DNA from: Chitinophagales bacterium
GTDB taxonomy: Bacteria > Bacteroidota > Bacteroidia > Chitinophagales > JADIYW01
NCBI GenBank assembly: GCA_020636535.1
Contig: JACJXT010000012.1
Span: forward strand, 310,001-374,000
Reading direction: 5' to 3'
DNA: 64,000 bases
The translations under genes and the position numbers were made by a program. Within the stretch, counting starts at the first letter, position 1; each line of letters starts with the position of its first letter. Positions 7,746 to 16,529 of the stretch are shown here, in pieces. Under the pieces are notes generated by a model. That model was not told where the DNA came from. It did not search any database and saw only the letters and a program-made list of their open reading frames with translations.

Positions 7746-10055
7746 CTACTCAATCACCTCTAGTTTTGCAAACTTAAGCATGATTTTTTTGTTGCCTGAT
7801 GTATCAAAATAAATGGTTGCAATTTTATTATCGCCAACACCTTCTATAGCAATTACTTTTCCTGTATCAAATTTTTCGTGGTAAACTTTTGTGCCAATCG
7901 CTAAGTCGTTTAATGCAACATCTATTTTTGCTTTTTTAACTGCTTTACTTTTTGAAGTTAAATTTTTGCTGATTTCAGTCGTAGTAATTGGCTTTGCTGT
8001 GGTTTCTTTTGCTTTAGATAAATACCACTTGCTGTTAGAAGTTTCGTCTGCAATAGTATTTTGTGTATTTTCTTTTTTCTTTTGTCCTAAAAACTTTAAA
8101 TGCTTATCATTAATTTCTTCTATAAATCTACTTGGATCATTATAGTTTAACTGACCAAATTTGTAACGCATTAAAGCATAAGACAGTGTAAGATATTGTT
8201 TAGCTCTAGTAACAGCTACATAAAATAAACGGCGTTCTTCTTCTATGTCTTCTCTACTAAAAATAGACAAAGCAGATGGAAATAAATTTTCTTCTAATCC
8301 AACTATAAAAACACTTTCAAACTCTAAACCTTTGGCTGCGTGAATGGTCATCAGCTTTACTTTAGGTCGCATGTCTTTATCATCTTCATCTTGATCAGTC
8401 AATAAAGAAATTTGTTGTAAGTAAGCGGCTAAATCATTTTCTGGTTTCACTTCTTCCTCTTCGTATTCTGGTTTTTCTTCTACGGTATATTCTTTAATAC
8501 CATTTAGTAATTCTTGCACATTTTCATATCTGCTAATGCCTTCAACTGTTTTATCATTAAACAGTTCTAGAACTAACTTAGATGTTTTTCCTATATATTC
8601 TGCAATTTCGTAAGCGTTTTTAGTCCTCAACATTACTTGAAAACTCTTAATCATCAAAGCAAAATTTTTGATAGCATTAATTGCTCTTGCTGTTAAACCT
8701 TGAATAGTTTCTGCATGTTGCACCATGTGCCATAAAGGTAAATCATGTTCATCTGCTGCTATAATCAATCGTTCAATAGATGTCTGACCAATGCCTCGAA
8801 CTGGATAATTAATGACTCTTTTTAGTGCTTCTTCATCATTCGGATTAACAGTTACTCTTAGATATGCCAAAAAATCTTTTATTTCTTTTCGTTGATAAAA
8901 AGAAGTGCCTCCATAAATTTTATACGGAATATTGAGCTTGCGTAAAGATTCCTCGAATGAACGAGATTGTGCATTGGTTCTATATAAAATAGCTATTTCA
9001 TCATTGCTGATGTGATGACGCATTTTGTGTTCAAAAATAGTATCGGCTACTAATCTTGCTTCTTCTGTATCTGACTGTGTTTTATAGACATTTATTTTAT
9101 CACCATCGGTTTTGTTCGTCCAAATTTTCTTTTCTAATTGGTCTTTATTGTTTTTGATGATATCGTTTGCTGCTTCAACAATAAAAGGTGTAGAGCGATA
9201 GTTTTGTTCTAATTTATATATTTTTAAATCTGGATAATCTTTCTCGTAATTTAAAATATTTTGAATTGTAGCACCACGAAAAGCATAAATACTTTGAGCA
9301 TCATCACCTACTACACAAATATTTTGGTTTCTATCTGCCAACATTTTTACAATAGCATATTGTACCGTATTGGTATCTTGAAACTCATCTATCATAATAT
9401 GTGTAAATCGCTTCTGATATTTAAGTAATACATCAGGAAAGTTAGATAGCAACTCATGCATTTTTAGCAACAAATCATCAAAATCCATTGCTCCAGCTTT
9501 AAAACATCGTACACAGTATTTTTTATAGAGTTCACCAAACTTAGGTCGTCCACTTTGTTCATCTTCTTCAATTAAGTCGTCATAGTTGTCGTAATCATTC
9601 GGACCAATTAAATTATTTTTACAATTCGATATTCTGTAAAAAACAGTCGCTGCTTTATACATTTTATCGTTCAAACCTTCTTCTTTAATAATGGTTTTTA
9701 ATAAACTCTTTGCATCAGCAGTATCATAAATGGTAAAATTATTCGGATAACCCAATTTGTTCGCTTCCATTCTTAAAATTCTAGCAAAAATAGAATGGAA
9801 AGTTCCCATAAACAAATTTCTAGCTTCGCCACCTAGAATGTGTTTAATTCGTTCTTGCATTTCTTTGGCAGCTTTATTGGTAAAAGTTAGAGCCAAAATT
9901 CTAAAAGGGTCAATGCCTTGTTCCATCAAATAGGCAATACGATAAGTTAAGACTCTAGTTTTACCAGAACCAGGTCCAGCTATAATCATTTGAGGACCAT
10001 CTATATTAGTAACTGCTTGGTGTTGTACTTCGTTTAATTCGTCTAAATACGACAT
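7746..10055 (-). CDS. UvrD/PcrA-type superfamily 1 DNA helicase
   Basis: 769 residues with the SF1A helicase motifs in order: Walker A GPGSGKTRVLTYR (about 28), motif II DEFQDTN, motif III VVGDDAQSIYAFRGA, motif IV LEQNYRS, motif V TIHAAKGLEFESVF and motif VI VAVTRAKQYL. It should be a 3'-5' ATP-dependent helicase in repair and in clearing replication conflicts. The C-terminal 60 residues form a small domain (LAIGTKVYHEKFDTGKVIAIEG) like the RNA-polymerase-binding Tudor-like domain of PcrA. Monocistronic, with a TATCTTTG element 4 nt before the ATG. Confidence 0.93.
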   Translation of the reverse strand: MSYLDELNEVQHQAVTNIDGPQMIIAGPGSGKTRVLTYRIAYLMEQGIDPFRILALTFTNKAAKEMQERIKHILGGEARNLFMGTFHSIFARILRMEANKLGYPNNFTIYDTADAKSLLKTIIKEEGLNDKMYKAATVFYRISNCKNNLIGPNDYDNYDDLIEEDEQSGRPKFGELYKKYCVRCFKAGAMDFDDLLLKMHELLSNFPDVLLKYQKRFTHIMIDEFQDTNTVQYAIVKMLADRNQNICVVGDDAQSIYAFRGATIQNILNYEKDYPDLKIYKLEQNYRSTPFIVEAANDIIKNNKDQLEKKIWTNKTDGDKINVYKTQSDTEEARLVADTIFEHKMRHHISNDEIAILYRTNAQSRSFEESLRKLNIPYKIYGGTSFYQRKEIKDFLAYLRVTVNPNDEEALKRVINYPVRGIGQTSIERLIIAADEHDLPLWHMVQHAETIQGLTARAINAIKNFALMIKSFQVMLRTKNAYEIAEYIGKTSKLVLELFNDKTVEGISRYENVQELLNGIKEYTVEEKPEYEEEEVKPENDLAAYLQQISLLTDQDEDDKDMRPKVKLMTIHAAKGLEFESVFIVGLEENLFPSALSIFSREDIEEERRLFYVAVTRAKQYLTLSYALMRYKFGQLNYNDPSRFIEEINDKHLKFLGQKKKENTQNTIADETSNSKWYLSKAKETTAKPITTTEISKNLTSKSKAVKKAKIDVALNDLAIGTKVYHEKFDTGKVIAIEGVGDNKIATIYFDTSGNKKIMLKFAKLEVIE

Positions 10056-10059
10056 TGAA

Positions 10060-10067
10060 CAAAGATA
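10060..10067 (-). promoter_or_regulatory. TAnnTTTG -7 element of the helicase gene
   Basis: On the minus strand TATCTTTG ends 4 nt before the ATG at 10055. It matches the Bacteroidota -7 consensus. The expected transcription start would fall at or next to the start codon. No clear TTG -33 element is visible. Confidence 0.5.
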
Positions 10068-10716
10068 ATTAACTGCACTACATTTTTAAAAGTAAATATC
10101 AACAAGTATTAAATTAAACCATTTTAATAATACAGCTATTTTTTCAACACACAAATATCTATTCCGTTAATAACTACATAAAAAATGTGATACTGATTAG
10201 TATTCGGAAGAGCAAAATAAATTTTGAACATTTTTTTGTTGAGTTCAAGGCAAAAAACACAGGCATAGCCAAAAGCTACGGCGAGTATTTTTAACGAAGA
10301 AGTCAGCAAAAAAATGCAAAAGAATAAAGCTATTTTGAATGCTAATTAGTATTAACAATTAAAGTAAAATTTAACATAATATATTTTAATTTTAATATTT
10401 TCTGTATTATATTTGTTATCAATTAGTATAAGACACAAGAAACCATACACAAGAAACCACACTCAAGAATATTGGTCTTGCATAGCTGTTTTATACTATA
10501 AAGCGTTCTTTAAATCTGCGTCACTCTGAACGAAATGAAATGTAGTGAAGAGTCTCTTATTTGTATCACAGAGATACTTCGCTCGTACCTCGCTCAGTAT
10601 AGACGATTACCCAAAAGGCGTCCACTCTGAGCATTAGCGAAGTTTACCTGTGGTAGACAGGAGTCTCACATTTTATTAAACAAAAAACAAAATTTTAAAC
10701 AACAAAATAAAAAAAT
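10068..10716. repeat. Gene-free spacer filled with dispersed repeats
   Basis: No credible gene here. From about 10190 to 10355 lies a MITE-like element with imperfect inverted ends (ATACTGATTAG at the left, CTAATTAGTAT at the right). A -7-like TATATTTG lies at 10408-10415. From 10522 to about 10670 are three REP-like modules: CACTCTGAACG...GAGTCTC (10522-10556), GAGATACTTCGCTC...CTCAGTAT (10571-10600), and CACTCTGAGC...GAGTCTC (10623-10667), the last enclosing CCTG/CAGG arms. The small-lipoprotein operon begins at 10717. Confidence 0.6.
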
Positions 10717-11076
10717 ATGAGACAAATTATTGTAGCCCTAGTGGCATTAAGCTGTATAATAAATATAGCTTGTAAAAAAGACTGTAAAGAAGAAGAAGTA
10801 ATAGACCCAAATAAGGTTTATACTGGTGTAGTAGTTCGTTATTATAACCCAGAATGTGTAAGTACAGGATTGAATACACCACCTTATTTAATGCGAGTAA
10901 ATGATTATGTTTTAGATTCCTTCATTACCATGACTTTGCCTAGCCAGTATAGAATTGAAGGCAAACAGCTAAACTTTAAAATTGCTGAAGATAGTGTAAA
11001 TATTGCTTATTTAATATGCAATGCCTCAATAATAAATGGACCAAAATTATTAAAAATAGATGATATCACCGAATAA
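10717..11076 (+). CDS. Small lipoprotein of unknown function
   Basis: 119 residues. The N-terminus has a basic start, a hydrophobic stretch and a lipobox-like IINIAC followed by KK, so it is probably a lipidated periplasmic or outer-membrane protein. The mature part has no domain I recognise. It opens a cluster of four exported proteins of similar style (10717-13644), 28 nt before the next gene, suggesting one operon ending in the matrixin protease. Confidence 0.65.
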   Translation: MRQIIVALVALSCIINIACKKDCKEEEVIDPNKVYTGVVVRYYNPECVSTGLNTPPYLMRVNDYVLDSFITMTLPSQYRIEGKQLNFKIAEDSVNIAYLICNASIINGPKLLKIDDITE

Positions 11077-11104
11077 AATTTAAAACCTTTAAAAATATTT
11101 TATT

Positions 11105-11416
11105 ATGAAACCTTTAATTTTAAAATTAATGCTGGTAGTGTTATGTCTACTAGGAAAAGCGTATGCCAAAAACAATGTTTTCTATTACTCCGATAATAGA
11201 AAAATAACACTTAGTGTAGATACCAATATAATTGTGTATAAAACCAAATCGGATATAGTAAAAGAGCAAATTCAAAAAAAATTTCCAGCACTACAATATA
11301 TCGATGAAAACAAACATCAAGTTATTCGTTTGTCAACAAATAAAGCTATAGCTAATTCAAAGCAAGGCATCATAACTAGCTATTGTCAGTACCTTGCAAA
11401 CAGTACTTCAATATAA
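11105..11416 (+). CDS. Exported protein, possibly frameshifted near its C-terminus
   Basis: 103 residues with a signal peptide (about 1-21, ending AYA). NNVFYYSDNRKITLSVDTN faintly resembles the N-terminal region of Bacteroidota subtilisin-like proteases, but no catalytic domain follows; I cannot name it with confidence. The frame stops at 11416. Another frame, open from 11376 to 11477, continues plausibly (VLQYKDQNISFKFKQAQ) and would give about 124 residues if one base were removed near 11394-11401. The intact product may therefore be longer than annotated. Confidence 0.5.
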   Translation: MKPLILKLMLVVLCLLGKAYAKNNVFYYSDNRKITLSVDTNIIVYKTKSDIVKEQIQKKFPALQYIDENKHQVIRLSTNKAIANSKQGIITSYCQYLANSTSI

Positions 11417-11513
11417 AGACCAAAACATTAGTTTTAAATTTAAGCAAGCTCAAGAAAAACCTCAGTTGAATAACTAATAAAAAATATTTTAAAAACAAAA
11501 TAAATTTATCATC

Positions 11514-11879
11514 ATGAAGAAATTAATTTTAATTCAATCACTCGCATTCCTTTTATTTGCATTTTGTGATAGGAATGAAACTGACTCTTGCGACTATGAT
11601 ATGTGTAACCCAAATAGAAGCACAATATTAGTTGCTGAAAACTGGACTGGCTACCTTAGCTATTACAATGACTTAAATAAGTGGGCGGCTAATATTCACA
11701 TTCAAGGCACAATAGATGGAATACGCACTTGTATTATTTGTTCAGATATACCAGACTCATTAAAGATTATTGGTAAAACAGTAGTTATTAGCGGTGAACT
11801 AAAAGAAAGTTGTGATACACCAACACCCGTACTCGGAGGACAAGAAATTTATTTTATTAATCCAACTAAATTACAATAA
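11514..11879 (+). CDS. Small putative lipoprotein
   Basis: 121 residues with a hydrophobic N-terminus and Cys in LLFAFC, a plausible lipobox; the mature part starts DRNETDSC. Seven further cysteines and a beta-rich composition suggest a small disulfide-bonded domain. Its C-terminal GQEIYFINPTKLQ resembles short calycin-like lipoproteins, but I do not recognise a family. Its stop overlaps the ATG of the matrixin gene by one base (TAATG), so the two are translationally coupled. Confidence 0.6.
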   Translation: MKKLILIQSLAFLLFAFCDRNETDSCDYDMCNPNRSTILVAENWTGYLSYYNDLNKWAANIHIQGTIDGIRTCIICSDIPDSLKIIGKTVVISGELKESCDTPTPVLGGQEIYFINPTKLQ

Positions 11880-12535
11880 TGAAAAATATGTTAATAATAG
11901 TATCTATAATGGCAAATGCAATTTTTTGTAATTCAATTTATTCTCAAATAAGATATGACAATGGTGGAATATTAATAGAAAGTTCTAGCAGTAGTGAGTA
12001 CACAATTCATGGTAATAAATGGAATAAGCAGTTTGTTACTTATTTCTTTGATAATATAACAAATGATATTACGCATTCTGAATCAGCAAAAGAATCAATA
12101 AGAACAGCATTCAAAACTTGGCAAAATATAACTCGTTTATATTTTATAGAAGGGTGTAATATAAATGATGCAGATATTGTAATTAGATTTGCAAGTGGAA
12201 ATCATGGAGAAGGAGAATCTTTTGATGGAGTTAATGGTGTTTTGGCACATGCCTTTTTCCCACCACCCAATGCAGGATCTTTAGCAGGTGATGTTCATTT
12301 TGATGATTCTGAAACATGGTCATTATTATCCCAAAATAGTAGTTCTCAACCAATTGATTTACAAACTGTTGCTCTACATGAGATTGGGCATAGCTTAGGA
12401 TTGGCACATTCAACAGTAAGTGGTGCTGTAATGTATGCATATTATGGAGGTACAGATAGAGACTTAGAATCTGATGATATTAATGGAATTAGAACAATAT
12501 ATGGCTCTTTATTACAGGAGCTTCAAGTTTTGTAA
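11879..12535 (+). CDS. Matrixin-family zinc metalloprotease, N-terminal part (frameshifted)
   Basis: 218 residues: signal peptide (about 1-23, ending YSQ), then a compact metalloprotease domain with the metzincin zinc motif HEIGHSLGLAHS (His167, Glu168, His171, His177) and a Met-turn in GAVMYAYYGG. Secreted endopeptidase by homology. The stop at 12533 follows directly after the domain (TIYGSLLQELQVL). One extra T in the T-run at 12508-12510 would continue it as YGSFITGASSF into the Ig-like and C-terminal region ending at 13644, giving about 589 residues. See the next entry. Confidence 0.82.
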   Translation: MKNMLIIVSIMANAIFCNSIYSQIRYDNGGILIESSSSSEYTIHGNKWNKQFVTYFFDNITNDITHSESAKESIRTAFKTWQNITRLYFIEGCNINDADIVIRFASGNHGEGESFDGVNGVLAHAFFPPPNAGSLAGDVHFDDSETWSLLSQNSSSQPIDLQTVALHEIGHSLGLAHSTVSGAVMYAYYGGTDRDLESDDINGIRTIYGSLLQELQVL

Positions 12536-13644
12536 ATAATGGCACTTATAACATTGCCGAAACTTTACCTATCGGATATACTCTAAATTGGTCAACTAAT
12601 ATTCCGTGTGTTGCTTTCTCTACTAGTGGAACATCAGTAACCTTAACAAGTAATGGATATTCTGGATCTCTAACTTTAACAGCATTAGTAAGCAATGGAT
12701 GTAGTAATATTTTATTTACAAAGGAAATACAGACTTCTTCACCACCACTTACTATCACAGGTAGTGGTTCAATATGTACCAGTGGTAGTAGTAGTACTTA
12801 TACACTTAATGGTGTACCTATAGGTGCTATAGTTACTTGGTCTTATGCCTCACCTGCTAGTGGTATTGTTACATTAACACCAAGTGGCAATACCTGTGTG
12901 CTTACTAAAAATAATACAGATAATGGTTTAATTACATTAGTAGCTACTGTTACACTATGTGGTCAAAACTATACTGCTATAAAATACATCAACTCTGGGT
13001 TGCCATTTTTCGATGAACCTACACACGCTATTCCTAGCTTTATAGATTGTGATGGTGCCACCAACTTTCAATGTTATACTTCTGGACCTGATGGAACAGT
13101 AAAATGGTATGCTGCTAGACCATTAAATCATACTAATACTTCATGGACAAAAGTATGGTCTGTACCAAGTACTGGTTCAGGCATAATTTGGTCAGGCAAC
13201 TCAGCACCAAATAATACATTAAATGCTGTAGATGTACATTTTAGAGCCAATAACAGACAAATAACACTTAAAACAACAGCTTCAAATGCTTGTGGTTCTG
13301 CTGTTCAATATTATTGTTTTGCTACAAACAATACGGCTTGTCCACCAAGTGGATATGCATTAATGAGCGACTGTAATAATTTTGAAGTTAGCTTACAAAC
13401 TATGTCCAAACAAGTCCAAATACAACAAAGTAGTAATTCTTTATGTAATACAGAAAGTGAATCACTACAATTAAATAGTATACAAATAATAGACAAACTG
13501 GGCAATGTTGTCAATGAACAAAAAGTAGATAATGTACAAAAACTATACAATATAGATTTATCAATGGCAAAAAATGATATTTATTTTGTATTACTACAAT
13601 ACGATAATTATGTAGAAACACATCAAATAGCAATGTTTAAGTAA
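12511..13644 (+). pseudogene. C-terminal part of the matrixin protein, displaced by a frameshift
   Basis: This open frame has no start of its own before GTG at 12898 but is open from the protease domain onward. It begins ITGASSFVNNGTYNI...LNWST and repeats the pattern at ITGSGSICTSGSSSTYTL...VTWSY: two Ig-like modules of the kind that follow catalytic domains in Bacteroidota exported enzymes. A Cys-rich region follows, then an end (IQIIDKLGNVVNEQ...NDIYFVLLQYDN...IAMFK) like a T9SS sorting domain without a clear YPNP. It belongs to the gene starting at 11879; one missing T at 12508-12510 separates them. Confidence 0.72.
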
Positions 13645-13668
13645 GTAAATTATTCTATTAAGTAAATT

Positions 13669-13702
13669 AAAGCAGGTTGGTTATTAAATCAAACTGCTTT
13701 TT
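13669..13702 (+). terminator. Intrinsic terminator after the protease operon
   Basis: AAAGCAGGTTG (13669-13679) pairs with CAAACTGCTTT (13690-13700) with one mismatch, followed by a short T-run, 25 nt after the stop codon. Confidence 0.65.
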
Positions 13703-13757
13703 ATGTACATGACTTATTAAATTAAACCATTTTAACAGTATAGGCATTATTTTTGAT

Positions 13758-13765
13758 TATATTTG
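13758..13765 (+). promoter_or_regulatory. TAnnTTTG -7 element of the TlpA-like gene
   Basis: TATATTTG ends 22 nt before the ATG at 13788, leaving a short leader. It follows the terminator of the previous operon, which supports an independent promoter here. Confidence 0.45.
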
Positions 13766-13787
13766 TAGCAAGCAATAGAAATACAGA

Positions 13788-14363
13788 ATGAAAAAAATAT
13801 ACTTATCACTTAGTTTTATATTTATTGTACTAATAAGTCTTGCCAATCAACCAGCAATTGGTACTAAGGCACCAGAAATAAGCGAAAAAATGCCAAATGG
13901 AGAAATACTTACACTGTCTTCTTTACAAGGCAATGTTGTTTTAATAGATTTTTGGGCTTCTTGGTGTTATCCTTGTAGAAAAAAAAATCCGCAAGTAGTT
14001 GCACTATATAATAAGTACAAAGAAACTTCTTGGAATAAAGCAACAACCAACGGTTTTGTTATTTTAAATGTATCGTTAGACAAAAACCAACAAGCATGGG
14101 AAGATGCAATTGCTAAAGATGGTCTAGTTTGGAAACATCATGTAAGCGATTTAGGTGGTTGGAATGCAAAACCAGCTCAAGATTATGGCATTCGGTCTAT
14201 ACCACAAACTGTTTTAGTTGATGAACAAGGTTTTATCATTGCTTATAATCCATCAATACCATTTGTAGAAGAATTTTTAAACAAACGAGTTTTTGTTTCT
14301 AAAAAAGAGTTGAAAGAAAAACAAAAGAAAGAAAAGAAAAAGAAAAGTAAAAAATCTGAATAA
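13788..14363 (+). CDS. TlpA/ResA-like exported thioredoxin
   Basis: 191 residues with a signal peptide (about 1-19) and a thioredoxin fold whose active site is WASWCYPCRKK (Cys60, Cys63). The cis-proline region SIPQTVLVDEQGFI follows. It should reduce or exchange disulfides of exported proteins in the periplasm. The last 22 residues are nearly all Lys and Glu, an unusual charged tail that may be disordered. Monocistronic: a promoter lies upstream and a terminator at 14411-14446. Confidence 0.85.
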   Translation: MKKIYLSLSFIFIVLISLANQPAIGTKAPEISEKMPNGEILTLSSLQGNVVLIDFWASWCYPCRKKNPQVVALYNKYKETSWNKATTNGFVILNVSLDKNQQAWEDAIAKDGLVWKHHVSDLGGWNAKPAQDYGIRSIPQTVLVDEQGFIIAYNPSIPFVEEFLNKRVFVSKKELKEKQKKEKKKKSKKSE

Positions 14364-14410
14364 ACATACGAGCAATTGACAGCTAATAAAATTATGTCAA
14401 ATTGTCTGAT

Positions 14411-14446
14411 AAAATCCTTTGGCAAGTTATTTGTCGAAGGATTTTT
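14411..14446 (+). terminator. Intrinsic terminator after the TlpA-like gene
   Basis: AAAATCCTT (14411-14419) pairs with AAGGATTTT (14437-14445), followed by further T. It ends 12 nt before the grpE start, so grpE transcription must begin inside or just after it, or read through. Confidence 0.6.
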
Positions 14447-14457
14447 AAATAAAAACA

Positions 14458-15030
14458 ATGATGAACGAAGAGATAAAAGATAAAGACGAACAGTTGGAAC
14501 AGGACACAGTAAATCCATCAACTGACGATATACATACTACTCAACAAAAAGAAACGGTTGAGAATGCAGAAGAATCAATCGACGAATTGGCTAAAACACA
14601 ACAAATTGCAGACGAATACAAGGATAAATATCTAAGATTATACGCAGAATTTGACAACTTTAAAAGAAGAAATGCTAAAGAAAAATTAGACTTAATCAAA
14701 TCTGCTAGTCAAGATACCATGAAAGCACTTTTGCCTATTTTAGATGACATTAAAAGAGCAGAAGCCAATTATGAAAAGGACAAAAATGCAGATACTTTTG
14801 CCAATGGCACACAATTAATCAATGATAAACTCATTAAAGCATTACAACATAAAGGTTTGGCTAAAATGGATTGCTTAGGCAAAGATTTTGATACGGAATA
14901 TCATGAAGCAGTAGCAGAAATTCCAGCACCAAGTCCAGAGTTAAAAGGTAAAATTATTGATGTAGTAGAAGATGGTTATACTTTAAATGGTGTAATTATT
15001 AGATATGCAAAAGTAGTGGTAGGTAAATAA
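14458..15030 (+). CDS. grpE: Nucleotide exchange factor GrpE
   Basis: 190 residues. An acidic, disordered N-terminus is followed by a long coiled coil (about 45-105, containing DKYLRLYAEFDNFKRRNAKEK) and the C-terminal beta domain (GLAKMDCLGKDFDTEYHEAVAEIPAP...GKIIDVVEDGYTLNGVIIRYAKVVVGK). It releases ADP from DnaK. It sits 7 nt before dnaJ, the usual co-chaperone operon; dnaK is not in the window. Start could be 14458 or the adjacent ATG at 14461. Confidence 0.96.
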   Translation: MMNEEIKDKDEQLEQDTVNPSTDDIHTTQQKETVENAEESIDELAKTQQIADEYKDKYLRLYAEFDNFKRRNAKEKLDLIKSASQDTMKALLPILDDIKRAEANYEKDKNADTFANGTQLINDKLIKALQHKGLAKMDCLGKDFDTEYHEAVAEIPAPSPELKGKIIDVVEDGYTLNGVIIRYAKVVVGK

Positions 15031-15037
15031 AAATATT

Positions 15038-16195
15038 ATGGTAAAAAGAGATTACTACGAAGTACTAGAGGTAACAAAAACTGCGTCTGGAGAAGAAATA
15101 AAGAAAGCTTATAGAAGGTTAGCATTGCAGTATCATCCTGATAGAAATCCTGATGATAAAAATGCAGAAGAAAAATTTAAAGAAGCTGCAGAAGCTTATG
15201 ATGTGCTAAGCAATCCTGATAAAAAAGCAAGATACGATAGATTTGGACATCAAGCATTTGGTGGAGGTGGAAATAGTGGTGGCTTTGGTGGTATGAATAT
15301 GGACGATATTTTCTCGCAGTTTGGTGATATTTTTGGTGGTGGTGATGGTAATCCTTTTGAATCATTTTTCGGTGGAGGCAATCGTCGTTCTAATCGTAGA
15401 GGTAATGGCAGACCAGGAAGTAATCTTAGAGTTAAAGTAAAATTGAACTTAAAAGAAATGGCTTATGGTGCTCAAAAGAAAATCAAAATAAAAAAATATA
15501 CTACCTGTACAACTTGTGATGGCATTGGAGCGAAAGACAAAGACTCTTTCCAAACTTGTAATACTTGTAATGGAAGTGGTGCTGTAAGAAAAGTAACGCA
15601 AACTTTTTTAGGACAAATGGCAACAACTTCTACTTGTCCAACTTGCGAAGGAGAAGGTAGAATTGTAACCAACAAATGTACTAAATGTAAAGGCGAAGGT
15701 AGAGTGTATACTGAAGATACAATTACACTTGATATTCCTGCTGGAGTTAGAGAAGGTGTACAGTTTTCTATGCAAGGAAAAGGAAATGCAGGAATAAGAG
15801 GTGGTTATGCTGGTGATTTGCTTATTTATGTAGAAGAAGAAAAACACGCAGAATTAGTTAGAGAAGATGACGATGTGGTGTATACGCTTTATTTGAATAT
15901 TGCAGATGCAGCTTTAGGAACACAGGTTGAAGTACCAACAATTGATGGAAAAGCAAAAATTAAAATTCCGAAAGGCACACAAAGTGGTAAACTATTTAAG
16001 TTGCAAGGCAAAGGTATTCCAAACTTAAATGGATATGGCAAAGGCAATCAAATAGTAAAAATACAAATATTTACACCAGTAGATTTAACAAAAGAAGAAA
16101 CAGACTTGTTAGAAAAAATGCGACTATCAGACAACTTCAATCCAAACGAACAAAAAACAAAAAATAAAGGTTTCTTTGAAAAGTTTTTTTCTTAG
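15038..16195 (+). CDS. dnaJ: Chaperone protein DnaJ
   Basis: 385 residues with full type I architecture: J domain with HPD at 33-35, a Gly/Phe-rich linker (about 75-125), four CxxCxGxG zinc motifs (CTTCDGIG, CNTCNGSG, CPTCEGEG, CTKCKGEG), and the substrate-binding C-terminal domains. It stimulates DnaK ATPase and delivers unfolded clients. Co-transcribed with grpE. Confidence 0.97.
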   Translation: MVKRDYYEVLEVTKTASGEEIKKAYRRLALQYHPDRNPDDKNAEEKFKEAAEAYDVLSNPDKKARYDRFGHQAFGGGGNSGGFGGMNMDDIFSQFGDIFGGGDGNPFESFFGGGNRRSNRRGNGRPGSNLRVKVKLNLKEMAYGAQKKIKIKKYTTCTTCDGIGAKDKDSFQTCNTCNGSGAVRKVTQTFLGQMATTSTCPTCEGEGRIVTNKCTKCKGEGRVYTEDTITLDIPAGVREGVQFSMQGKGNAGIRGGYAGDLLIYVEEEKHAELVREDDDVVYTLYLNIADAALGTQVEVPTIDGKAKIKIPKGTQSGKLFKLQGKGIPNLNGYGKGNQIVKIQIFTPVDLTKEETDLLEKMRLSDNFNPNEQKTKNKGFFEKFFS

Positions 16196-16529
16196 GTTAG
16201 CTATTTCTTTGCTGTAATAATATTACTATTAGTTTAATTAAAGAGTGTTTTATAGCAACAAAGAAGCGTAGGAAGAAAAAATTCGGTGGCTAAGCGTGGC
16301 TATGTAGCGTGGAGCGATCATTTTTTCTTGATTTTTTGTTTCTTTTTTATCAAGAAAAAAGAAAAAGAATAATAGTTTAAGCATTATTTTTTGTTAGCTT
16401 GAAATGCTTTATAATGTTACAGAAACTCGAAGTACTCAATAACAACTACTATTAAATTAGCTACAATACAAAATGTGCTACTAATTAGTTAGTCCGTAAA
16501 GTAGTTTTTATTTAATTTTAGCTATCAAT
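16196..16529. repeat. Gene-free spacer with a repeat ending in a long hairpin
   Basis: No gene seen. From 16259 to 16360 is a GC-richer stretch (AAGAAGCGTAGG, then GTGGCTAAGCGTGGC) ending in a 12-bp perfect inverted repeat, TTTTTTCTTGAT (16321-16332) with ATCAAGAAAAAA (16349-16360), loop 16 nt. The composition contrast with flanking DNA suggests a dispersed repeat; the hairpin might also end dnaJ transcription. No second copy is present in the window. Confidence 0.45.
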
